Shown piece by piece: positions 9,168-17,884 of a stretch of 64,000 bases of DNA. The notes beneath the pieces were generated by a model. That model saw only the letters and a list, made by a program, of their open reading frames with translations. It made no database searches and had not been told where the DNA came from. Both the position numbers and the translations under genes were made by a program. The stretch covers positions 47,294 to 111,293 of the forward strand of contig CALGAW010000033.1 in the NCBI GenBank assembly GCA_937959115.1, read 5' to 3'. Origin of the DNA: an uncultured Saprospiraceae bacterium (lineage in GTDB: Bacteria > Bacteroidota > Bacteroidia > Chitinophagales > Saprospiraceae). Numbering within the stretch: position 1 is the stretch's first letter; each line of letters starts with the position of its first letter.

Positions 9168-9905
9168 ATGACCTATAACATAAAACTACCACAGTTTGAA
9201 GGGCCATTTGACCTCCTGTTATTTTTTATAGAACGGGATGAACTGGATATTTACAATATTCCAATTGCGACAATAACGGAGAATTTTTTAGAATATATTC
9301 TGCAAATGGAAGCCTTAAACATTGACTTAGCAAGTGAATTCATTCTCGTTGCTAGCACGTTGATGCGAATCAAGGCAAAATTATTGCTACCTCGAAAGGA
9401 ACTTGACGACGAAGGAAACGAGATTGACCCACGGGAAGAACTGGTACAACGATTGTTAGAATACAAACGATACAAAGAGGTTTTAGAGGAGATCAGAACC
9501 ATGGAAGAGAGTCGTTTGAAACAAGAACGACGAGGGAATACAGCAAAAGAGCTAAAAGACATGTCGGTGAAAGCTTTGGTAGATGTGGAGTTGGAGTCGC
9601 TTTCGCTATTCCGATTGTTGCAATCATTTGAGAAAGTAATGGAACGGTATGAAGATTCCAACAAAAAGGTAATTCATACTGTTATTAAATACGATTATAC
9701 CGTTAGAGGACAGAAAAAATACCTTAGAGCTGCTTTGAGTGAACAGCCCAAATCAGATTTTGAAAACATTTTCGGAAATTGCGAAAACCGGATACATGCA
9801 ATCTTCAGATTCCTAGCACTGTTAGAACTATTACAGTTGCAGGATCTTGGAATTATTGCAGGCGAGGGGGAGAATAATTTCTGGATTATTGCGAAGAAAG
9901 CATGA
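9168..9905 (+). CDS. scpA: segregation and condensation protein A
   Basis: 245 aa, normal family length. The N-terminus IKLPQFEGPFDLLLFFIERDELDIYNI is the diagnostic ScpA motif, and the C-terminal winged-helix end (NRIHAIFRFLALLELLQL) is intact. ScpA is the kleisin subunit that bridges SMC head domains in chromosome condensation together with ScpB; smc and scpB are not in this window. It sits between a transport lipoprotein (18 bp upstream) and a membrane protein whose ATG overlaps its stop by 4 bp. Confidence 0.95.
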   Translation: MTYNIKLPQFEGPFDLLLFFIERDELDIYNIPIATITENFLEYILQMEALNIDLASEFILVASTLMRIKAKLLLPRKELDDEGNEIDPREELVQRLLEYKRYKEVLEEIRTMEESRLKQERRGNTAKELKDMSVKALVDVELESLSLFRLLQSFEKVMERYEDSNKKVIHTVIKYDYTVRGQKKYLRAALSEQPKSDFENIFGNCENRIHAIFRFLALLELLQLQDLGIIAGEGENNFWIIAKKA

Positions 9906-11020
9906 ATCCTGAAACAAAGGACAATCAATTCATATCCGTTGAAGAGCAAGAAGTACTTGACTCGATCAATATCAACAAGATCATTTTGCCTGTTGCTATT
10001 GGTATTGTAGTGGTCCTAGGTCTCATGTGGCGCCAGTTTGATCTAGAGATGCTATCGAAGCTTACTTGGTCAAGAACTGCTACGTTATGGGTCGTTGCTG
10101 CGGTTGTCGTAATTTGCCTTAGACATGTTGCTTACATGACACGGCTTCGCATAATGACAGATAAGGAGTTTACTTGGAAAAAGTGCTTTGAGCTCATCTT
10201 TATTTGGGAGTTCAGTTCTGCCGTAACACCGACAAGTGTTGGAGGTTCTGCCGTTGCGATGTTTGTCTTAGCACAGGAGAAACTAGCGGCAGGAAAAATC
10301 GCTACGATCATCTTTTACACCATCATTTTCGATACTTTTTTCTTTATATTGGGCTTGCCTGTGTTACTCTTAATTCATGGCAAATTTTTAATTTCACCAG
10401 GCGGGGTAGGCGGCGGAGCCCTCACAACTTGGTTTTTCATTGCCTATGGTATAATGATCACTTATGGGAGTTTGTTCTTCTATGGAATTATCATCAATAC
10501 GAAGCACGTACAGCGAATTTTGCTATGGTTTTGTGAGTTTAGATTGCTACGCCGTTTTAAGAATCAAGCCTATCAATTGACAGAAGATATGGTACTAACG
10601 GCTAAAGAGATTAGGAGCAAGCCACTCAGCTACCACTTAGGTGGATTTCTGTCTACTGCTGCTGCGTGGAGCTTCCGTTTTATCACTGTCATGTGCTTGA
10701 TGCTTGCCTTTGTTCCCTCCTTAAGTAATAACTTCAATCTAGGAGAACAGTTTCTCATTTTTGGCCGCTTGCTAGTGATGTATGTAGTATTGGCACTTAG
10801 CCCTACTCCAGGTGGCGCGGGTATTGCAGAGAGCGCATTCGGGCCATTTCTCAATGACTTTTTACCTGTTGCAGGCATCGCCTTAATTATCGCGTTACTC
10901 TGGCGGGTGTTAACTTATTACTCGTATCTGATTGCAGGGGCGATCGTTATTCCCAATTGGATTCGCGGAGTACTGAATAGGCGAAAGAAAAAGAAAGCGA
11001 GTTCAGAAAGCGGTAATTGA
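9902..11020 (+). CDS. flippase-like integral membrane protein (LPG synthase TM / UPF0104 family)
   Basis: 372 aa with about eight membrane helices. The conserved features of the lysylphosphatidylglycerol synthase TM domain family are visible: IWEFSSAVTPTSVGGSAVAM near the N-terminus and YVVLALSPTPGGAGIAESAF near the C-terminus. The soluble aminoacyltransferase half of MprF is absent, so this is the stand-alone flippase-like form, likely moving lipids or lipid-linked precursors. The start overlaps scpA by 4 bp (ATGA), implying translational coupling. Substrate unknown. Confidence 0.85.
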   Translation: MNPETKDNQFISVEEQEVLDSININKIILPVAIGIVVVLGLMWRQFDLEMLSKLTWSRTATLWVVAAVVVICLRHVAYMTRLRIMTDKEFTWKKCFELIFIWEFSSAVTPTSVGGSAVAMFVLAQEKLAAGKIATIIFYTIIFDTFFFILGLPVLLLIHGKFLISPGGVGGGALTTWFFIAYGIMITYGSLFFYGIIINTKHVQRILLWFCEFRLLRRFKNQAYQLTEDMVLTAKEIRSKPLSYHLGGFLSTAAAWSFRFITVMCLMLAFVPSLSNNFNLGEQFLIFGRLLVMYVVLALSPTPGGAGIAESAFGPFLNDFLPVAGIALIIALLWRVLTYYSYLIAGAIVIPNWIRGVLNRRKKKKASSESGN

Positions 11021-11115
11021 TTGAAAATAACGTTTAAATCGTTCAAAAATATCCCCGTAGAATCTCAGGTGTCCTAGAACATAGAGCGTTATTCCTCCTT
11101 AATCTCTAAATTCTT

Positions 11116-14100
11116 CTATTTGGGTACACCTGAACTAATACCAGTATTCGAATTCCATAATATGCGATCTCCTCCAGTTGTTTCACCATCCATATTGAAA
11201 TCAGAAAGGCGATACTCTTTGAAAACACCATTGTCGGCATTCCATAATATCCGATCTGCGCCATTAATGTCATAACTTACCACATCTAAAATTTGGTCTC
11301 CATCTGCAGCATACAGCCCCCAAAGGCCTGGAAGTAGTTGCTTTTGCCCAAAACCAGAAGAAGCCCAGCTATTCTGTGAAGAAAAATCGTAGCTCAACAC
11401 ACTGCCTTGAGGCATAATGGCTTGATTCGATAACGCTCCTATATGATTTCGATGTTCAATTAATATATAATATGGACCAGGAACATTCCCTTGATATCCA
11501 CTTCCAGGCAAAAATTCAATTGTTCCGTCCTGTTTTAGTATCCCCGCAGCCTGATGAATCTCGGTTGTGGCATCTACTCCAGTTCTAAGCGACATAAGCA
11601 CCCAGTCCACACTTGTCGGGTCGTAATCGCTATTGCTGTAGGTTTGCCCTTCAGTGCCAAGATAACTCCATGGCGGGATTAAATAGGGTTGCCCTGACGG
11701 TGTTTCTTGACCAATTTGATTTGGTGTTGTGAAAAGCATTCCTGGCAATAATTCTAATTGATAAAGGTCGTTTTTCATACCTCCAGTAGATAGATCATAA
11801 GCACCTTCTAATACGACTTTCAAATCAAACGTTAAAGAAGGAGTGGGAGTTCCTACGTCAATTGTGATTTGATCAAGTGCAATGTCACCCGTAAAGCTTG
11901 AGTCCGTTGTTCCTATAAATCGATAAGAGAATGTGCCACCAGTGTAATTGCTAAGATCAATGTTGGCGTTATGCCAGCTGTCACCTTGATCTCTTGATAA
12001 ACTCCAGATTGCTTGCCAACTATTTCCTTGATTAGTAGTCACTTCAAGATCTAGTGTTCCTATAAATTCTCCATACATATGATACCAAAAGTTTATAGAA
12101 GCACCACCTACACCAACCATATCATAACACTCACTTTGAAAAGCAGCAAGCTTATTGGGGTGGTTGGGAGAAGAAGCTTCCATATAGATGTAATTCATTC
12201 CCTGATAGGCTGAACTAGGACCTGTATTCCCTGAAGATGTGCTACCACTCTGCACAGCCCAATCAAAATCATCTCCTTGATACTGGCATGTGGCACCACC
12301 AGTTTCAAAATCTTCTGTGTGCGGAAAGCTGTTGATTGAACTATTGTTCGTACAACTGCCACAAAATATATTCAGATCACAGCCATCGGGTATTCCATCT
12401 TCATCAATATCGATAGAGTCATCATATCCTGGGCATTGATCTTGGGTATCACAAATACCATCTGCATCTGTATCTTCGAATGTTCCAGCACAATTACAGA
12501 TAGGACCATATACATCATTTATGGTGCAAGGGTCATTATCATCACAGGAAGTCCCTGGTGTGCAAGGTAACGTCGTTCCAACTGTAATTTGATCAAGTGC
12601 AAAATCGCTCGAATAGAAACCTACAATCCCAGTAAACCGATAAGAGAACGATCCGCCAGTGTAATTACTTACATCAACAACTGGGTTGAACCATCTGTTT
12701 CCCTGGTCTCCTGAAAGACTCCAAACATTTGTCCAACTTGCCCCTTCATCGGTCGTAACCTCAAGATTTAATGTTCCCATGTACTGCCCAAACATATGGC
12801 ACCAAAAGTTTATATAGGCTTTGTTAATAGCGGACATATCATAACACTCGCTTTGAAACGCAGCGAACTCACCATTGCGAGAAGCATCAGAATCTATAAC
12901 GTAGTATCGCCATCCTTGATAGGCTGAACTAGGACCTGACCAAGGTGCACTTCTGGTAGAGCCACTCCAAGATGTCCACTCAAGTTCATTCCCTGGATAT
13001 TGACACAGTACAATTGGTTCTACTTCGAAGTCCTCGATGTGTGGATAGCTATTAATTATGGTAGGACTAGGGTTCGAATTATTGATTACAAAAGAAGGAT
13101 CGTTGGTGTCTGAGCTATTCGTACTTCCTAGAACGGTATTGTTGTTTCCTGCATCATCTTTGAGGGTTTGTCCTGTTCCTTCATTGAATTTGTAATAAGC
13201 TTGAAGACCTGCTTCAGAACCTGATAATTCTGAACTACTGTTTGCCTGTAATTCTGCTAGAGTTCTTGCGGTATTCCAAATTCTAACCTCGTCAATTTTT
13301 CCCTGCCAAGGGTGGCCAGTTGCTGTTGGCGGATTGCCACCTATCCAAACACCTACAGAGGAATTTGTTGACACACTACCTGTTTTTGGCATACTTCCAA
13401 CTAAGTTGCCGTCCAGAAATAGTTTCATTGTTGTGCCATCGTAAGTTGCCGCGATGTGGTACCACGTATTCTCTGACAAATCACCAGTGGTGGCAACTAA
13501 GCTAGCAGTAGGCTGATTATCATTTGTTTTTAATCTAAACCTTAGTACGGTGTTTGCTCCAGAGGTGGTGGTGCTCAACATCCAATAGTGGTCATTGGGG
13601 GTTGGACTAATTGCTTTCGAGATAATTCTGCATTGATCATTGTTGCAGTTACTGAGATTTGAACTATTTATAAGTGCTTCTAGGGTAAGTTCACTGCCTG
13701 ATACATCCATGTTATTCAGACTGATGTAATCATTCGCTCCATCAAACTGTAGATGGTTGTTGGGTGGAGCTCCTAGACCGGAACAACTTCCGCAAAATAT
13801 AGCTTGATCACAGTCATCAGGTATTCCGTCGGCATCAAGATCAATACCATTATCATCATATCCAGGACATTGGTCTTGGGGATCACAAACACCATCTAAA
13901 TCTGTATCCATGTATGTGCCTGAACAAAGACAGAGGGCATTGTTTACGTCGTTTATTGTACAAGGATCATTGTCATCACAAGACGACCCTACTACACAAT
14001 TTGTCGAGCCATAATCAACGGTGATTTGATCAATAGCAATATCACTAGTAAAGGCAGTGCCAGTAATTCCGGTAAACCGATAAGAGAACTTGCCACCAGA

Positions 14101-17100
14101 ATAATTGCTGATATCAACATTAACGTTGAACCAGTTGTTGCCTTGATCTCCTGAACGACTCCAGATCGTTGTCCAGCTTCCACCCTCATTCGTTGTAACT
14201 TCCAGGTTTAATGTTCCAATAGTGGATCCATACATGTGGCACCAGAAATTAATAAAGGCATTGTTAGAACCTGGTAAATTATAACAAACACTTTCGAAGG
14301 CAGTTTGCTTAATAAAATTGGAAGAAGACTCTACATAAAAATAATATGATCCTTGATAGGCTGCAGAAGGGCCTGTATTTGTTGATGGAGTACTACCAGA
14401 TAATAATGCCCAGTCAAAATCGTCCCCTGAATATTGGCAAATGCTTGCTGTTCCAGCCTCGAAGTCTTCAACATGAGGATAATTTGTAATAGTAACGGGA
14501 CAACCACAAGATGTTTGGTCACAACCATCTGCTATTCCATCTCCGTCAAGATCAGTGTTATCATCAAATCCCGGACACTGATCATTGTCATTACAAATGC
14601 CATCCCCATCAGTATCCTGAAAAGTTCCTTGGCATGCGCAAAGTGAATTGAGAACATCGTTTACAGTACAAGGGTCATTATCGTTACATGGACTACCAAC
14701 ATTACAAGTAATAGACTGAATGGATAAGTCATCTATTACCAAGGGATAACTATTTAAATGGAAATCGTTTTTCTCAAATTTGATGACAAATGTATTACTT
14801 AGAGAAAAGCCATGATCCACAGCTAGTTGTGAAATATTTAACACAGCTTTGGAATAAGCTAGGTTTCCTCCTTCTAAATCAAAAACTTTCACATAGGTTT
14901 GGCCCCCATTATCTGATAAGTATACACCACGACCAAAATTGCTCGTGTTGATTATTTCTTTCCACCAAAAACTTAATTCCACATTAGATTTTCCTAGTAG
15001 ATTTACGCCAAGACTTGCTGTGCTTGAAGTACTAGTAAAAGCTGTGGGTTTAGCACCAACGACCAGATGTCTTGTGTCTCTTGGCAATAACGAATCTATA
15101 ACTTCAATTTGTCCAAAAACAGTTGATGAATTCCTACACCAAAAATTGTCTAAAGCCCCCGATTCAAAATTATTGAAATAAGGAATTGAAGCATATAGTT
15201 GATCGCACGGTTTTGCTCGTTGCGTAACAAGGAAGTTACGGGAAAAGCCAGGACATGAGATTTTTATCGTGTCTGTTCGAGGTTTAAAGTCTGAATTGGC
15301 ACTAACATTGAAAAATACAGGACCATCTCCTGTTCCACTGGTAGTAAGCAATGTAATCCATGGAGCACTTTTCGTTACTGTCCAGAAGCCATCACTTTTA
15401 ACTAGAACTTGATTATTGGTTGTCGTTTTGTGTTCGATACTTATTGAAATACTATCGATTTTGAGTAGACATTCCGTACCTCCACAAGGAGGAGGAATAT
15501 TAAATGCTTCTATTCCATCTGCTCGTATGTTAGGATCAACCTGATCAGCATTTGCCCCCAATCCTCTTTTCGCAAAAGCGTCCCAGATCAGGCATTGATT
15601 TGCTCCTCCATATAGTGCCTGGTCAGCGGCTAAAATTGCATCTCTTCCATCTACAAATCCAGGACCACAAGGTTGAAGCTTCAATCCTTCTACCACTAAC
15701 TGAAGGGCTATATTGTTTCCTCCAGTTCCATTGTAGAAGTCAGTATCAAAACCATATTGTCCAATTAGATTCCAGGTCATTTCCCATATCATCGCGCACC
15801 AGACAGAACCGTGGCGATGTGGTACTGGAAAAAGTGTTCCAGTAAAGCTATTTACATAAGTGTCAGGGTTGACAGACATGTCTGTGGTATATGGGTATTC
15901 ACGAACACCAAGAGGGTCAAGCAACCAATTGCCTATAAGTTTTGAGTCAGTGCTCTGGTCTCCAGGTTTCATTGTCAGGATCAATGCAATATAATCACTC
16001 CAGCCTTCTCCCATTTGTTCCGCATTACCAAGGCAGCCGGCAGCAGCGGGTCCACCTGTTAATCGATTTGATAATCCATGTGCATATTCGTGTAGAACAA
16101 CAGCATTAGCGAAATTTCCGTCACGCCCATTACATACGTACATAGACATCGTTGGATTAAAACCATCAGGTGGTGTACTAAAAGAGGCATTGCATTGTTC
16201 ACCAATTTGTGAATTGGCATTTACAAAATCACTACCCATTCCACCTTTTCCATAGTTGTTTTCTTGAAAGTTGCCACTAGACTCATCAAACCCATATTGA
16301 TATAATACATCATGCGCAATATTTGTCCAGTAAAATAGATTGGTCTGTGCTGCATCTTCTGAGAGCTCAGGATCTAAACTTAAATCTAACGGAAAATCAA
16401 ATTGCAGTCCTGGTCCTCCATTTGGAGCATATCCAACGTTGTTACCCGCATCTAAGGCGTGGACATTGTTCCCCTGAGTTGTTAAAAATTCAGACCCGAC
16501 CGCGCCGTTAGTATCGTGCCAACCAAAAGGAGATGCGGTAGAATTGTCTGGGTTGGTTACAAGGGTTCTTCCTCCTTCTCCAGGATGTGCTAATGGCATT
16601 GGGTAGACTCGATATCCTCCAATAAAACCAGCTTTTTCTTCGCATTCTAATTGGGTAGATTCCTTTTTGAGGGGGTGGTCTTCTTTGCAATTTGTCTCTT
16701 GACTGTGATTTGAACACTTTTGTGCACTATTTCCATGATTGAAATTACAGCTGACTATCCAACTTACTTTGTCAATGATTTTACCTGAATTGGCATCTAC
16801 TCTGAGACTCCACCACTCTTCTTGTTTAGTTTCGTAAATGGATAAATCCCAGGCTAAAATGAGATTGCCACTTCCACTTATTGTATACACAAGTTTTACT
16901 GGTATTGGCCTTCGGGACAGGCTCCCTTTGCTTATTTTCTGTGATCGGTTGGTTAATACAGCGTGTTCCAGTACCTCTAATTTTCCTGTAGACTCGTAGC
17001 CGAGTTGTTTAGCAACGTGCTGAATAGCTTGTATCGGGTTGATTGAAGGCTGCTGTGCTATTTTTGAGGCACTGAAATCTCCTTTCTGAAGTCTATTATT

Positions 17101-17385
17101 AAATTTAAAGACGCTCCCATCTGGGGTTAGGTGGATACTTGATTCTGTTCCATGTATTTCAATGCCGTTATAGCTTTGCTGGAAATAATAATGCTCAAGA
17201 TTGCTTTGTTTGCTCTTGTGAAAGGACTTTACTTTTAGTTTAATCTCATTAGATTCTGCTTTGGAAGTTTCTTTTTCAAGTTGAGCTTTTACAATCGAAC
17301 GTATGGTGTTTTCGCTTTTCAGTTGTGCACTTAGCAATAGTGGAAGAAAGCATGCCAGAAACAGATAAAAGGAGCGCTTTTTCAT
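11116..17385 (-). CDS. giant secreted fungalysin (M36) metalloprotease with BACON, LamG, MAM-like and thrombospondin type-3 modules
   Basis: 2089 aa. Order: signal peptide (1-20); FTP/PepSY propeptide (about 24-210); M36 peptidase with zinc motif HEYAH at 432-436 and downstream ligand Glu460 in GEGWSD; BACON domain (about 640-725); a jelly-roll segment (about 726-890); then alternating thrombospondin type-3 Ca-binding blocks (about 893-945, 1125-1190, 1600-1670) and MAM-like domains starting at about 968, 1445 and 1685 with the recurring opening PHxEDFE; a LamG concanavalin-like domain (about 1210-1430); and a C-terminal module (about 1840-2089) ending in two dockerin-like Asp-rich halves (DINGADRILWN; DFNMDGETTGGDRILWN). 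The catalytic residues are intact, so it is probably an active protease with carbohydrate- or cell-binding arms. Exported by Sec; how it crosses the outer membrane is not shown. Confidence 0.9.
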   Translation of the reverse strand: MKKRSFYLFLACFLPLLLSAQLKSENTIRSIVKAQLEKETSKAESNEIKLKVKSFHKSKQSNLEHYYFQQSYNGIEIHGTESSIHLTPDGSVFKFNNRLQKGDFSASKIAQQPSINPIQAIQHVAKQLGYESTGKLEVLEHAVLTNRSQKISKGSLSRRPIPVKLVYTISGSGNLILAWDLSIYETKQEEWWSLRVDANSGKIIDKVSWIVSCNFNHGNSAQKCSNHSQETNCKEDHPLKKESTQLECEEKAGFIGGYRVYPMPLAHPGEGGRTLVTNPDNSTASPFGWHDTNGAVGSEFLTTQGNNVHALDAGNNVGYAPNGGPGLQFDFPLDLSLDPELSEDAAQTNLFYWTNIAHDVLYQYGFDESSGNFQENNYGKGGMGSDFVNANSQIGEQCNASFSTPPDGFNPTMSMYVCNGRDGNFANAVVLHEYAHGLSNRLTGGPAAAGCLGNAEQMGEGWSDYIALILTMKPGDQSTDSKLIGNWLLDPLGVREYPYTTDMSVNPDTYVNSFTGTLFPVPHRHGSVWCAMIWEMTWNLIGQYGFDTDFYNGTGGNNIALQLVVEGLKLQPCGPGFVDGRDAILAADQALYGGANQCLIWDAFAKRGLGANADQVDPNIRADGIEAFNIPPPCGGTECLLKIDSISISIEHKTTTNNQVLVKSDGFWTVTKSAPWITLLTTSGTGDGPVFFNVSANSDFKPRTDTIKISCPGFSRNFLVTQRAKPCDQLYASIPYFNNFESGALDNFWCRNSSTVFGQIEVIDSLLPRDTRHLVVGAKPTAFTSTSSTASLGVNLLGKSNVELSFWWKEIINTSNFGRGVYLSDNGGQTYVKVFDLEGGNLAYSKAVLNISQLAVDHGFSLSNTFVIKFEKNDFHLNSYPLVIDDLSIQSITCNVGSPCNDNDPCTVNDVLNSLCACQGTFQDTDGDGICNDNDQCPGFDDNTDLDGDGIADGCDQTSCGCPVTITNYPHVEDFEAGTASICQYSGDDFDWALLSGSTPSTNTGPSAAYQGSYYFYVESSSNFIKQTAFESVCYNLPGSNNAFINFWCHMYGSTIGTLNLEVTTNEGGSWTTIWSRSGDQGNNWFNVNVDISNYSGGKFSYRFTGITGTAFTSDIAIDQITVDYGSTNCVVGSSCDDNDPCTINDVNNALCLCSGTYMDTDLDGVCDPQDQCPGYDDNGIDLDADGIPDDCDQAIFCGSCSGLGAPPNNHLQFDGANDYISLNNMDVSGSELTLEALINSSNLSNCNNDQCRIISKAISPTPNDHYWMLSTTTSGANTVLRFRLKTNDNQPTASLVATTGDLSENTWYHIAATYDGTTMKLFLDGNLVGSMPKTGSVSTNSSVGVWIGGNPPTATGHPWQGKIDEVRIWNTARTLAELQANSSSELSGSEAGLQAYYKFNEGTGQTLKDDAGNNNTVLGSTNSSDTNDPSFVINNSNPSPTIINSYPHIEDFEVEPIVLCQYPGNELEWTSWSGSTRSAPWSGPSSAYQGWRYYVIDSDASRNGEFAAFQSECYDMSAINKAYINFWCHMFGQYMGTLNLEVTTDEGASWTNVWSLSGDQGNRWFNPVVDVSNYTGGSFSYRFTGIVGFYSSDFALDQITVGTTLPCTPGTSCDDNDPCTINDVYGPICNCAGTFEDTDADGICDTQDQCPGYDDSIDIDEDGIPDGCDLNIFCGSCTNNSSINSFPHTEDFETGGATCQYQGDDFDWAVQSGSTSSGNTGPSSAYQGMNYIYMEASSPNHPNKLAAFQSECYDMVGVGGASINFWYHMYGEFIGTLDLEVTTNQGNSWQAIWSLSRDQGDSWHNANIDLSNYTGGTFSYRFIGTTDSSFTGDIALDQITIDVGTPTPSLTFDLKVVLEGAYDLSTGGMKNDLYQLELLPGMLFTTPNQIGQETPSGQPYLIPPWSYLGTEGQTYSNSDYDPTSVDWVLMSLRTGVDATTEIHQAAGILKQDGTIEFLPGSGYQGNVPGPYYILIEHRNHIGALSNQAIMPQGSVLSYDFSSQNSWASSGFGQKQLLPGLWGLYAADGDQILDVVSYDINGADRILWNADNGVFKEYRLSDFNMDGETTGGDRILWNSNTGISSGVPK
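11868..14490 (-). repeat. threefold repeated MAM-like module within the M36 protease gene
   Basis: The coding sequence repeats the segment from PHxEDFE through AYQG, INFW, HMxG, TLxLEVTT, W, DQGxxW, FSYRFxG and DxALDQIT three times (beginning near 14480, 13050 and 12330). Between copies lie Cys-rich linkers (GSSCDDNDPCTIND type) joined to calcium-binding DxDxDG repeats. Duplication inside one gene is the simplest explanation. Confidence 0.8.
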
Positions 17386-17884
17386 TATGATTATTTTTCT
17401 AGAATACAGATCGGATTTGTTGAAAAAGCCTCCTTTTTCAAATTGATTCTTGACATCTGCATTGAGATTAGGAAATTATTAAACATCCTTACAAGTTTCG
17501 AATCTATAAAATTCAAAACATTGTTATACCTATTAGTTACTAATTTTAAGGTATATAATTTTTAATGTAAAAAACATCTTTTTTTTACACTAAACGGAGT
17601 ATTCAAAATGATCTTTTTTTGAAACAGGCAGCCTCAAGTATTTGACTGTTAGTGCTATATGTTTTAGTCAAAAGAGATTATGCAACCTTTCTTAAACGAG
17701 TTGGTATTTATAAATCCGAAAACCACTCGAAAAATGAATGGTCCTAGATTCAAGTCATTTTTGATTGACTTAATACTCTGTGCAATAGGAATATAAGGCT
17801 AGTATTTTTCTGATGATAATAAGGAATAGTTCAAGTCACTGGATTAGGATCTGCATCGTTGAGTTTTTTAAAACAATCAACTCC
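17386..17884. other. intergenic region upstream of the protease gene
   Basis: 499 bp with no gene seen. It contains a 9-bp perfect hairpin at 17420-17441 in the protease leader (arms TTGAAAAAG and CTTTTTCAA) whose loop reads GAGG on the mRNA, and an AT-only hairpin near 17567-17587 (GTAAAAAA / TTTTTTTAC). The proximal part should hold the protease promoter; no consensus TAnnTTTG box was found. Confidence 0.5.

Noticed and set aside
9251..9664. 137-aa frame antisense to scpA
   Set aside because: Serine-rich shadow of a clear ScpA frame.
7380..11020. A novel transport-condensation system from the SBP-scpA-flippase run
   Set aside because: Each gene is an ordinary family member; tight spacing alone shows cotranscription, not a joint function.
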